DNA from: Clostridium magnum DSM 2767
GTDB lineage: Bacteria; Bacillota; Clostridia; Clostridiales; Clostridiaceae
DNA: 64,000 nucleotides
NCBI RefSeq assembly: GCF_001623875.1
Contig: NZ_LWAE01000002.1
Span: forward strand, 372,001-436,000
Direction of reading: 5' to 3'
This document shows positions 26,329-34,285 of this stretch, in pieces. The notes beneath the pieces were generated by a model. That model saw nothing but the letters and a program-made list of their open reading frames with translations, had not been told where the DNA came from and ran no database searches. The position numbers and the translations under genes were made by a program. How positions within the stretch are numbered: the stretch's first letter is position 1; every line of letters begins with the position of its first letter.

Positions 26329-26351
26329 CACGTGGTTTTTAAAACTACGTG
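26329..26351. promoter_or_regulatory. Inverted repeat upstream of the hemolysin III gene
   Basis: CACGTGGTTTT and AAAACTACGTG form an 11-bp inverted repeat with one mismatch and a single central base. It ends 39 nt before the ATG and has no T-run. It could be an operator or an mRNA hairpin. Confidence 0.35.
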
Positions 26352-26390
26352 ATGAGATACTTATATAATTCGTTGAAAGGGTGGTTGTTA

Positions 26391-27041
26391 ATGATTGGAA
26401 AACTTAGAGAACCTGTTAGCGGGTTAACTCATTTATTTGGGGTATTTGCCTCAATTGTTGGTTTAATTATTTTACTGGTTTATTCCATACTTCAAAATGA
26501 TCCATGGCGAATTGTAACTTTTGCTGTTTTTGGAGCAAGTTTAATATTACTCTATACTGCTAGTTCAGTATATCATTTAGTTACTATTTCTGAAAAAGCT
26601 ATTAGAGTATTAAGAAGAATAGATCATTCTATGATATATGTTCTAATTGCAGGAAGTTATACACCAATTTGTTTAATTGCATTAAGAGGTCCTTGGGGTT
26701 GGAGTATCTTTGGAACTATATGGGGGCTTACAGTTGTAGGTATTTTGGTGAAAAATTTCTGGTTTAATGCTCCTAGATGGCTATCTACAGCATTTTATAT
26801 TGGTATGGGATGGTTGGTGATTATAGCTATTTATCCTCTTGCTAAAGTACTACCTGCTGGAGGAATGGCTTGGTTATTTGCAGGTGGAGTGGCTTACACT
26901 GTTGGTGGAGTTATATATGCAACAAAGTGGCCTAAAATCACCTCCAAGTATTTTGGGTTCCACGAAATTTTTCACATATTTGTACTTATAGGAAGTTTTT
27001 GTCATTACTGGCTTATGTTTAAATACGTATTATTTCTTTAG
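26391..27041 (+). CDS. Hemolysin III / YqfA-type (PAQR) membrane protein
   Basis: The 216-residue product has seven predicted membrane helices and the family landmarks REPVSGLTHLFG at the start, YTASSVYHL and LRRIDHSMIYVLIAGSYTPI in the middle, and FHEIFHIFVLIGSFCHYW at the end. The conserved Ser and His residues fit the metal site of the PAQR superfamily. Its role in bacteria is unclear. I chose the ATG at 26391 behind AAAGGGTGG; the longer frame from 26349 has no ribosome site. Confidence 0.92.
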   Translation: MIGKLREPVSGLTHLFGVFASIVGLIILLVYSILQNDPWRIVTFAVFGASLILLYTASSVYHLVTISEKAIRVLRRIDHSMIYVLIAGSYTPICLIALRGPWGWSIFGTIWGLTVVGILVKNFWFNAPRWLSTAFYIGMGWLVIIAIYPLAKVLPAGGMAWLFAGGVAYTVGGVIYATKWPKITSKYFGFHEIFHIFVLIGSFCHYWLMFKYVLFL

Positions 27042-27043
27042 TA

Positions 27044-27086
27044 TAAAAACTCTCACTTTCAGGTTATTGAAAGTGAGAGTTTTCCA
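27044..27086 (+). terminator. Terminator after the hemolysin III gene
   Basis: AAAACTCTCACTTTCA / TGAAAGTGAGAGTTTT is a 16-bp perfect stem with loop GGTTAT. Confidence 0.9.
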
Positions 27087-27175
27087 TTATTATTACGGTA
27101 AATGAAGTATACTGTTAAGTGCTGTATTCTTTAGTATAATTGGTAACATTCATTACGGTGTTTTTTAGTATAAAC

Positions 27176-27214
27176 ATGGTATAATAAATACAAGATTACT
27201 TTACACAGTAAAGT
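27176..27214 (+). promoter_or_regulatory. Promoter -10 and palindromic operator before the sulfite reductase gene
   Basis: An extended -10 box, TGGTATAAT, ends at 27185. Starting 13 nt later is ACTTTAC-ACA-GTAAAGT (27198-27214), a perfect 7-bp inverted repeat over the expected transcript start. Further upstream, TTTAGTATAA and ATTACGGT each occur twice (27090-27180). This fits repressor control, but the regulator is unknown. Confidence 0.45.
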
Positions 27215-27236
27215 TTATATTTAGGAGAGAAAAGTT

Positions 27237-27902
27237 ATGGATAATAATTATGGTAATTTACAAAAAGTAAGAAATGGAAAGAGAAAATTTGCGATAACTC
27301 CATATATACCCGGTGGATTTATTCTTCCAGAAACCCTTGAAAGAATAGCTAAGGTAACAAAGAAATATAATGGAGTTTTAAAAATAACTTCTGGACAAAG
27401 AATTATGATAACAAACTTAGAGGAAAGTGATTTAATTGCTATTTGGGCGGAACTAGGAATGGAGCCAGCAGTAAAAAAGCAAAACTCTGTTAAAAATGTG
27501 GAGATGTGTCCTGCGGGATATTGTAAAAGATCAAAACATAATACTATAGGAATAGGTATGAAACTTGCGAACAAATATAAGTGGGCGGATATGCCTTGCA
27601 GAACTAAAATAGGGGTAGCAGGCTGTAGAAATGCATGTGGCAGCGTGTACAGTAAGGATGTAGGTGTCATAGCAGATGTTACAGGCATAAGAGTAGTAGC
27701 AGGAGGTTCCGCAGGATATAATCCTAGGTTAGCTGATATAATAGCACTTGACCTAACAGAGTCTCAGGCCTCAAATGTAGTAGATAGTATCTTTGATTAT
27801 TATAAAGAAAATGCAGAAGCAGGAGAAAAATTAGGGTTTTTTATAGATAGAATAGGAATAGAAGATTTTAAAGCTGCTGTGTTAAAAGGTGCAAATCTAT
27901 AG
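27237..27902 (+). CDS. Small (assimilatory-type) sulfite/nitrite reductase hemoprotein
   Basis: The 221-residue product has one ferredoxin-like half-domain (KFAITPYIPGGFILPETLERI, ITSGQRIMI) and a siroheme/4Fe-4S domain with cysteines in CPAGYC and GCRNACG, following the C-x(n)-C...C-x3-C pattern. Normal sulfite reductases contain two such halves and exceed 500 residues. This length matches the low-molecular-weight assimilatory-type enzymes known from Desulfovibrio. It would reduce sulfite or nitrite by six electrons. No electron-transfer partner is adjacent. It starts behind TTTAGGAGAGAAAAGTT. Confidence 0.85.
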   Translation: MDNNYGNLQKVRNGKRKFAITPYIPGGFILPETLERIAKVTKKYNGVLKITSGQRIMITNLEESDLIAIWAELGMEPAVKKQNSVKNVEMCPAGYCKRSKHNTIGIGMKLANKYKWADMPCRTKIGVAGCRNACGSVYSKDVGVIADVTGIRVVAGGSAGYNPRLADIIALDLTESQASNVVDSIFDYYKENAEAGEKLGFFIDRIGIEDFKAAVLKGANL

Positions 27903-28025
27903 GTATGTTTTCTTCTAAACTATTCCTTTAAGCATGAATAAAATTTTTTTTCATACAAATTCTATAGATTAGTAATAAGGTTTTGTTTAAAGACAGTATT
28001 TTAATATATAGAATGGAGAATGAAT

Positions 28026-28568
28026 ATGAAAATAGGTCTTATAAGGCATTTTAAGGTAGATTTAAAGAAAAATAGATTTATGACCTCAAAGGAATATAAT
28101 CAGTATATGTTTGAATACGACAGATCAGAAGTAATACCTAATGAAGTTGTTATTGATAAAGAATGGGATAAATGTTTTTGTAGCAGCTTAAGCAGAGCAG
28201 TGACCACAGCTAAGACTGTTTATGATGGAGAAATTATTATAACAGATAAACTTATAGAAATACCTTCAGCAGCATGGATAAATAATAATATCAGAGTACC
28301 ATATACCATCTGGGTAATGTTTAATAGAATTGCTTGGATTAGAAATCATATGTCTCAGCCAGAAGGAAGACGAATCACCATAAAAAGAATCAATGAAATC
28401 ATAGACATTATATTAAAAGAAAAAGATAAAAACATTCTTATTGTAAGTCATGCAGGTACATTATATGAAATACAAAAAATATTGATAAGAAAAGGATTTA
28501 GGGGGAACTACTTTATAAAGCCGCAAAATGGGAAATTGTATATTTTCGAAAATAAAAAAATGAAGTGA
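28026..28568 (+). CDS. Histidine phosphatase family protein
   Basis: The 180-residue product has the phosphohistidine motif RH in IGLIRHFKV near residues 8-9, the second arginine in CSSLSRAVTTAKT, and the C-terminal His in LIVSHAGTLYEI. It belongs to the branch-1 histidine phosphatases; the substrate is unknown. I chose the ATG at 28026, 8 nt after GGAG. The last codons and the stop (ATGAAGTGA) are the first nine bases of a family-1 repeat, so the original C-terminus may have been different. Confidence 0.85.
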   Translation: MKIGLIRHFKVDLKKNRFMTSKEYNQYMFEYDRSEVIPNEVVIDKEWDKCFCSSLSRAVTTAKTVYDGEIIITDKLIEIPSAAWINNNIRVPYTIWVMFNRIAWIRNHMSQPEGRRITIKRINEIIDIILKEKDKNILIVSHAGTLYEIQKILIRKGFRGNYFIKPQNGKLYIFENKKMK

Positions 28569-28614
28569 AACTTGAATCAGATGGGAGTAATTAGAGCGGG
28601 TAGTCATCGGATAA
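28560..28614 (+). repeat. Family-1 repeat, copy E (minimal form, 55 bp)
   Basis: ATGAAGTGAAACTTGAATCA leads straight into GATGGGAGTAATTAGA and GCGGGTAGTCATCGGATAAA, with the whole middle part of the longer copies absent. It is the shortest intact form, and it overlaps the 3' end of the histidine phosphatase gene. Confidence 0.9.
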
Positions 28615-28754
28615 ATAGTAGGTTGTATAGTTATTATTAAAAGGTCGTAAATGGTTTGCTATAATACACTTGCCTATAGCTTGATAATGGGGTAAGATAT
28701 GTCATATAATGTTTTTTCAAATTTTAGGCTATTAAAAGTTATGAGGTGACTTGT

Positions 28755-29900
28755 GTGTTAAAGGAAACAGATAAAGAATATGTACTTTTTTTAAATAAAC
28801 TAAAAAATAAAATAGTTAGTTCACAACAAAATGCTGTAATATCAGTAAATAAAGAATTACTCATATTCTATTGGGAGATAGGAAATTTTATTTTAGATAA
28901 GAAGAAAGATCAGAGCTGGGAAAAAAATATTATAAATAGTTTATCGAATGATTTAAAAGCGGCATTCCCAGAGATGAGGGGACTTGACGAAAAGAACATA
29001 AGATATATGTGTAAGTTTGCTGAAGAATATAAGGATAAGAAATTTATTGAAGAGGTGGCAGCACAAATTAGTTGGTCACATAATCTGATTTTAATGGATA
29101 AAATTACTGATTTAAATAAGACAATATCTTATATAAATAAAATTATTGAAAATGGTTGGTCAAAGAACGTACTGCTTAATAAGATTGCATTAGAGTATGG
29201 AATTGAAGAGGATATGTTTACTGAAGGCGCTGCTTTACATAATAATATAATCAAAATTAAAGATAGAGAGCTTCAAGATATGACAGAAGAGGTAGTTGAA
29301 GATTATGTGAATGAAAATGATTTTGATGAAAATGGCAGCATAAGTTTTAAGGATATATCCTCTGCAGCTCGTTCTGAATTATCAATTGAAATACTAAAAG
29401 ATCCATATATATTAGATTTATTGAACTTTTCTGAAAAGTTAATTGAAAGAAATTTAGAAAAACAGCTAATTGACCATATAATTAAATTCTTTATTGAGTT
29501 GGACAAAGGTTTTGCTTTTGTTGGAAGCAAGTATCACTTGCCTGTAGCAGGGGGAGATTACTATATAGACCTGCTTTTTTATAATCTAAAGTTGAGATGC
29601 TATGTAGCCGTAGACTTAAAGATAGGAAAATTTAAACCAGAATATTTAGGAAAACTTAGTTTTTATCTTTCTCTAATAGATGATTCATTGAAGAAAAAGG
29701 AAGATAGTTCAGCTGTAGGTATTATATTATGTAAAGATGAAGATAAATTAATTGTTCAATATGCTTTTAAGGGTTCAGTTGGATTAGGAGAAGATACAGA
29801 ATATATGTTAACGAAAAACATACCTGAAGAATTTAAATCTATATTGCCTACAGTAAAGGAAATAGGGGACGGAATTAAGAATAAATTATTGAAAAGCTGA
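28755..29900 (+). CDS. PDDEXK nuclease of the YhcG (DUF1016) family
   Basis: The 381-residue product has the DUF1016 N-terminal region (about 5-150: LLIFYWEIGNFILDKK, LSNDLKAAFPEMRGLDEKNIRYM, SWSHNLIL) and a C-terminal nuclease core with YIDLLFYNLKLRCYVAVDLKIGKFKPEY: Asp272 and a DxK at 287-289. Relatives usually have ExK. YhcG-type nucleases occur alone or with restriction and defence genes; none is adjacent. A 50-residue acidic insertion (about 158-207) separates the two parts. The start is GTG at 28755, 6 nt after GAGGTG. Confidence 0.85.
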   Translation: MLKETDKEYVLFLNKLKNKIVSSQQNAVISVNKELLIFYWEIGNFILDKKKDQSWEKNIINSLSNDLKAAFPEMRGLDEKNIRYMCKFAEEYKDKKFIEEVAAQISWSHNLILMDKITDLNKTISYINKIIENGWSKNVLLNKIALEYGIEEDMFTEGAALHNNIIKIKDRELQDMTEEVVEDYVNENDFDENGSISFKDISSAARSELSIEILKDPYILDLLNFSEKLIERNLEKQLIDHIIKFFIELDKGFAFVGSKYHLPVAGGDYYIDLLFYNLKLRCYVAVDLKIGKFKPEYLGKLSFYLSLIDDSLKKKEDSSAVGIILCKDEDKLIVQYAFKGSVGLGEDTEYMLTKNIPEEFKSILPTVKEIGDGIKNKLLKS

Positions 29901-29926
29901 TTTTATTATGGAGGAAAAAAGTTTTT

Positions 29927-30883
29927 ATGAAATTTATTGGATATAGAACGTTAAAGACAGGAATCGGTGCTTCAATAGCCATGATCATCGCAAAACAGCT
30001 AGGATTACAATATGCTGTATCTGCAGGAATTATCACTATTTTAAGTATTCAAAATACAAAAAAACAATCTGCTAAAATAGCTATTCAACGAATAGCTTCT
30101 TTTCTTATAGCCTTGCTTATTGCATCTATTCTTTTTAAAATAATAGGCTATTATGCTGTAACCTTTGGAATTTTTTTATTGATTTTTATTCCGGTTCTGG
30201 TAAGGTTTAAACTAGAACAAGGGATAGTAGTAAGTTCAGTACTTACAACACATTTACTAGTAGAGAAGTCTACTAGTATGTTTTGGGTTTGGAACGAACT
30301 GTTACTTATGCTTATAGGGGTTTCCGTTGCATTGGTGTTAAATCTCTACATGCCAAGTATAGAGGGTCAAATTAAAAAAGATCAAGCTTATATTGAAGAA
30401 AAAATGAAAGAAATCCTTGTTCAAATGGCAAAAGCACTTAAAGAAAATTATAATTCTATAGGTGAGCAAGAATTATTTAATAATCTTAAAGATAGATTAT
30501 ATACTGCTAGAAATAACGCATATCAAAACTTAAATAATTATTTTCTTTTGGATGCTAGTTATTATGTACAATACATGGAAATGAGAATTCAACAATTCGA
30601 TACAATTAAAAGAATGAAGGAACATTTTAAGAAATTTTTTATGACTTATGAACAAACAATAATGATAGCTGACTTTACAGAACAGGTTGCTCATTCACTG
30701 TATGAAGAAAACACTTGTGAACAGTTAATTAAGGATATAAATGAGCTGAGAGAAAATTTTAGAAGAATGTCTCTTCCGGTAACAAGAGAAGAGTTTGAAA
30801 ATAGAGCAATGCTTTTTCAATTTCTAAATGATATGGAACAATTTTTAAGGATTAAAAATGAATTTAAACAAAATCCTTCATAA
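29927..30883 (+). CDS. Aromatic acid exporter family (FUSC/ArAE) membrane protein
   Basis: The 318-residue product has an N-terminal membrane domain of about five helices (residues 12-145; GYRTLKTGIGASIAMIIAKQLG, ITILSIQNTKKQS) and a helical cytoplasmic domain (about 155-310). This is the ArAE_1 layout of Gram-positive proteins related to aromatic acid or fusaric acid exporters. The substrate is unknown. It starts behind TATGGAGGAAAAAAGTTTTTATG, 26 nt after the nuclease stop, so the two may share a transcript. Confidence 0.85.
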   Translation: MKFIGYRTLKTGIGASIAMIIAKQLGLQYAVSAGIITILSIQNTKKQSAKIAIQRIASFLIALLIASILFKIIGYYAVTFGIFLLIFIPVLVRFKLEQGIVVSSVLTTHLLVEKSTSMFWVWNELLLMLIGVSVALVLNLYMPSIEGQIKKDQAYIEEKMKEILVQMAKALKENYNSIGEQELFNNLKDRLYTARNNAYQNLNNYFLLDASYYVQYMEMRIQQFDTIKRMKEHFKKFFMTYEQTIMIADFTEQVAHSLYEENTCEQLIKDINELRENFRRMSLPVTREEFENRAMLFQFLNDMEQFLRIKNEFKQNPS

Positions 30884-30923
30884 ACATGAACTAGATTTTA
30901 TACTATAAAACTTGAAAATCTAT

Positions 30924-31058
30924 ATGAAGTGAAAACTTGAATCAGATGGAGTTTCAAACTCCACCTGATTCTTAGTTGAACGAATCCAGGGACGCAGCCG
31001 CTCGCAACGTACACTTTGAAGAAGATGGGAGTATTAGAGCGGGTAGTCATCGGATAAA
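30924..31058 (+). repeat. Family-1 repeat, copy F (135 bp)
   Basis: A full-length copy: ATGAAGTGAAAACTTGAATC, first hairpin GGAGTTTCAAACTCC, core GTTGAACGAATCCAGGGACG, CCGCTC...GAGCGG arms, and GGGTAGTCATCGGATAAA. It lies 41 nt after the ArAE gene and ends just before a terminator. Confidence 0.95.
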
Positions 31059-31060
31059 AA

Positions 31061-31098
31061 ATAAAAACCACTTTTTAAAGTGGTTTTTATTTTTTTAT
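31061..31098 (+). terminator. Terminator
   Basis: AAAAACCACTTT / AAAGTGGTTTTT with a TTT loop is followed by ATTTTTTTA, immediately after repeat copy F. Confidence 0.85.
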
Positions 31099-31215
31099 AC
31101 TAATTTGCATAGCATCAGCAACATTATAAAATGTATAGTATTTTTTAGCTTTGTAAATTCTATAAACATAGATGAAATATATCTAAAAAACTATATAAAT
31201 TAGGGAGGAATGAAG

Positions 31216-32715
31216 ATGTCATCTAATGCAAGTACTTCTAAGAAATTAACATTAGTACCGTTAATACTAATGATTTTTACTTCGGTTTATGGATTTAACA
31301 ATATCCCAAGATCATTCTACAAAATGGGATATGCAGCAATTCCATGGTATATACTGTCTGGAATAACATTCTTCGTTCCATTTGCATTAATGATGGCCGA
31401 GTTTGGGGCTGCTTTTAAAGAAGAAAAGGGTGGAATTTATTCCTGGATGGAAAAGTCAATAGGAGCTAAGTTTGCTTTTATGGGAACATTCATGTGGTAT
31501 GCTTCCTATGTAATTTGGATGGTTAATGTTGCATCTGGTATATGGGTTCCAGTATCAAATGCTATTTTTGGAAAAGATACAACAAAAAATTGGGTTCTAC
31601 TCGGCTTTTCAGGACCAAAAGCTCTAGGGATATTGGGGATATTATGGATAATACTTGTAACATACGTATCAACTAAAGGTTTAGATAAAATTAAGAGAGT
31701 AACTTCTTTAGGTGGCTCTGCAGTTGCAGCATTAAATATAATTGTTTGGATTGGTGCTATTTTGGTACTTATAGGAAATGGAGGACAATTAGCTGAACCA
31801 ATTGAAGGCTTAAAATCCTTCACACAATCACCAAATCCTAAATTTGTTGGTAATACAATTGTTTCATTAGCCTTTATAGTTTATGCATTATTTGCTTATG
31901 GTGGAATAGAAGTTGTTGGTGGCCTTGTTGATCAAACCGAAAATGCAGAAAAAACATTTCCTAAAGGAATACTTATAGCGGCAGCTGTAATATCAATTGG
32001 ATATTCAGCCGGAATACTACTTGTTGGTATATTTACTAATTGGGCAAGTGTAATGAGTATTAAAGATGTTAATTTAGGAAATGCAAGTTACGTGGTTATG
32101 GCTAATTTAGGATATTCACTTGGTGTTGCTTTTGGAGTAACTGAAGCTACTGCTACAGCTATGGCTCATGGCATCGCTAGATTTGTTGGAATTTCAATGT
32201 TTTTGGCATTATCTGGTGCATTCTTTACACTAATGTTTGCCCCTTTAAAGCAGGTAATAGAAGGCACTCCAGCTAAGCTATGGCCTGGAAAAATGGGAGA
32301 AATTAAGGATGGTATGCCATTAAATGCTATGTGGGTTCAAGCTGCTATAGTTTGTTTCATGATTGCACTTGTATCCTTTGGTGGAAACTCTATGTCTAAA
32401 TTCTTTGATATACTTGTGGCCATGACAAATGTAGCTATGACTCTGCCTTACTTGTTTATAGCTGGTGCTTTTCCAGCATTCAAGAAGAAAAGAGAAATCA
32501 AAAAGCCTTTTGAAATGTTTAAAAGTCAAGGTAGTGCTAATTTTTGGACTTGGATAGTATTATTAACAGTAGGGTTTGCTAATTTATTTTCTATAATCGA
32601 ACCAGCTATAGGAGGAGATTTAAAAACAACAATTTGGAGTGTAGCAGGACCGATATTCTTCTCTATAGTTGCATGGATAATGTATAGCAGTTATGAAAAG
32701 AAGTACAAAATATGA
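31216..32715 (+). CDS. APC-family amino acid permease (YjeM / glutamate-GABA antiporter-like)
   Basis: The 499-residue product has about 12 membrane helices and the APC start LTLVPLILMIFTSVYGFNNI. FALMMAEFGAAFKEEKGGIYSWM (helix 2-3 region) and YGGIEVVGGLVDQTENAEKTFPKG are typical of the glutamate:GABA antiporter branch that includes YjeM. It probably exchanges amino acids; the exact substrates are not known. I chose the ATG at 31216, 7 nt after GGGAGG, over the ATG at 31210, which touches it. The DUF3793 gene follows 48 nt later. Confidence 0.9.
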   Translation: MSSNASTSKKLTLVPLILMIFTSVYGFNNIPRSFYKMGYAAIPWYILSGITFFVPFALMMAEFGAAFKEEKGGIYSWMEKSIGAKFAFMGTFMWYASYVIWMVNVASGIWVPVSNAIFGKDTTKNWVLLGFSGPKALGILGILWIILVTYVSTKGLDKIKRVTSLGGSAVAALNIIVWIGAILVLIGNGGQLAEPIEGLKSFTQSPNPKFVGNTIVSLAFIVYALFAYGGIEVVGGLVDQTENAEKTFPKGILIAAAVISIGYSAGILLVGIFTNWASVMSIKDVNLGNASYVVMANLGYSLGVAFGVTEATATAMAHGIARFVGISMFLALSGAFFTLMFAPLKQVIEGTPAKLWPGKMGEIKDGMPLNAMWVQAAIVCFMIALVSFGGNSMSKFFDILVAMTNVAMTLPYLFIAGAFPAFKKKREIKKPFEMFKSQGSANFWTWIVLLTVGFANLFSIIEPAIGGDLKTTIWSVAGPIFFSIVAWIMYSSYEKKYKI

Positions 32716-32763
32716 AATAAGACCTGAAGCAATAAAGTTAATTGGAATAATGGAGGAGGTAAT

Positions 32764-33384
32764 ATGACAAAAAACGAGTTAAATAATTATATATATATTC
32801 TAAATAGTTATAATAATATTGATTATTTATTTTCAATAATAGCTTGTGGTGCTGCGCCTACCTTAGCAAAACAAAAACCATCCTCCTTACTTATTTTTAG
32901 CAATAACAATCGTAATTTACAAGATACTTGGGAAGAATTTAAGGATGAATTAAAGGATAAGCTTAATGTTAAATTTATGGAGTTAAAGAAAAGTGAAAGA
33001 AGTACTATTGTACTATTTTACAATGCTGAAAGTTTAAGAAGAATTCTTAGAGAAGAAAAAAATATTGAGTTTTTAAAAAGATTTGGATATAGCACAAAAA
33101 TGAAATTGGAAGAGTGTTTATTGCTCTTAGCAAAAAGGTTTGAAAACAGTTGTCCTCATGAAATAGGAATTTTTTTAGGGTATCCTGTATACGATGTAAC
33201 TATGTTTGTTGATTATCCAAATAAACAATGTGAAATTATAGGTTATTGGAAGGTTTATCATGATATTGAGGATGCAGAAAATATTTTTAGAAAATATGAT
33301 CAAATAAAGTCCAATGTTATAAAATTAATTATAGAAGGAGTAAAACCAATTGAAATACTAAGGTATAGGTGCACCTTGCAGTGA
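32764..33384 (+). CDS. DUF3793 family protein
   Basis: The 206-residue product matches DUF3793: an N-terminal CGAAPTLAKQKPSSLL, central LFYNAESLRR, then CPHEIGIFLGYPVYDVTMFV and IIGYWKVYHDIEDAENIFRKYDQIK. The family is common in anaerobic Firmicutes and uncharacterised; cysteines in SIIACGAAPT and SCPHEIG are conserved features. It may be co-transcribed with the upstream permease. It starts behind ATGGAGGAGGTAATATG. Confidence 0.85.
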   Translation: MTKNELNNYIYILNSYNNIDYLFSIIACGAAPTLAKQKPSSLLIFSNNNRNLQDTWEEFKDELKDKLNVKFMELKKSERSTIVLFYNAESLRRILREEKNIEFLKRFGYSTKMKLEECLLLLAKRFENSCPHEIGIFLGYPVYDVTMFVDYPNKQCEIIGYWKVYHDIEDAENIFRKYDQIKSNVIKLIIEGVKPIEILRYRCTLQ

Positions 33385-33483
33385 TGGCTAAGTGACTTTG
33401 ACATAGGTTATTCATATTTAAGTAAGATATTTTATAATTAAGAAAAAGGAAAAATAACTCCGTATAGGTATGGTAGTTCTAAT

Positions 33484-33513
33484 TTAGCTCTGTTTTTAAC
33501 AGAGCTTTTAATA
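33484..33513 (+). terminator. Terminator
   Basis: AGCTCTGTT / AACAGAGCT with a TTT loop is followed by TTTAATATTAT, between convergent genes. Confidence 0.75.
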
Positions 33514-33522
33514 TTATACCCA

Positions 33523-34008
33523 TCAAATTAACATTGAATAGCTTTTAATAAATTCTTGAATATCTTTTATTTTATTTTCTTTCTGAATAATTACTTTAGA
33601 AAGAATTCTATAGGCATTAGTTTCAGTATCCTCTCTTTTTTTTACCAATCTTCCTTGTATGTCTATGTAAAGTGCCAAAACATTTTTCTCAATATCTAGG
33701 GAAGATTCTAAAAGGGTTTTAATATTTAAAGTTTCAGGAATAAAGAGTTTTTGATTAAATTCATTTATTAAAAATGATATTTTGTCATATACATCAAAAG
33801 CTATTTCCTCACAAATTACATTATTTGCTTCTAATTTTAAGTTTTCTAGATATTCTACAGTTTTATCAACATTTTTTATAAGAACATTTAGAAGTATATA
33901 AAGCGAAGAGTTCTTAGATGTGTCAATAAGAGCTGTACTATATAATTTTTTTCTTTTTTTAGCTATATTAATAGCTTTGTCTAACAAATCTACTACAGTA
34001 TAGGCCAT
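33523..34008 (-). CDS. Helical hypothetical protein (ferritin-like fold possible)
   Basis: The 161-residue product starts at the ATG at 34008 behind GGAGATGAGAAA; a longer frame from 34026 would place the ribosome site inside the coding region. It is all-helical (AYTVVDLLDKAINIAKKRKKLY, YILLNVLIKNVDKTVEYLENLKLEANN, CEEIAFDVYDKISFLINEFN). The four-helix pattern with scattered Glu and Asp recalls rubrerythrin/ferritin-like proteins, but no clear ExxH metal site is seen. Function unknown. Confidence 0.7.
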   Translation of the reverse strand: MAYTVVDLLDKAINIAKKRKKLYSTALIDTSKNSSLYILLNVLIKNVDKTVEYLENLKLEANNVICEEIAFDVYDKISFLINEFNQKLFIPETLNIKTLLESSLDIEKNVLALYIDIQGRLVKKREDTETNAYRILSKVIIQKENKIKDIQEFIKSYSMLI

Positions 34009-34285
34009 TTTCTCATCTCCATTCATTATTATGACGTAGCCTTCAAATATCAGTTTGCAGTGAGGACAAAGGAAATTCTAATTCTTACAATTGTATTGTT
34101 ATATATAGTTATTGTACTTTTTAAAGAATGTATACCTAGAATATCAGAAAAGAGGATTATATTCAATGTTCATGTTATAGTTTAAAAAATTTCTATGTAG
34201 AATTTAATTAACTAATATTTAATTTTGATGTAGCATCTGATAGAATAATAGTTAGTCGAAAAATGTAGAGGAGTGTCATCAATTT

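Noticed and set aside
28755-29900. A defence island around the YhcG-type nuclease
   Set aside because: The neighbours are a phosphatase, an ArAE exporter and a permease; no restriction, toxin-antitoxin or other defence genes are present.
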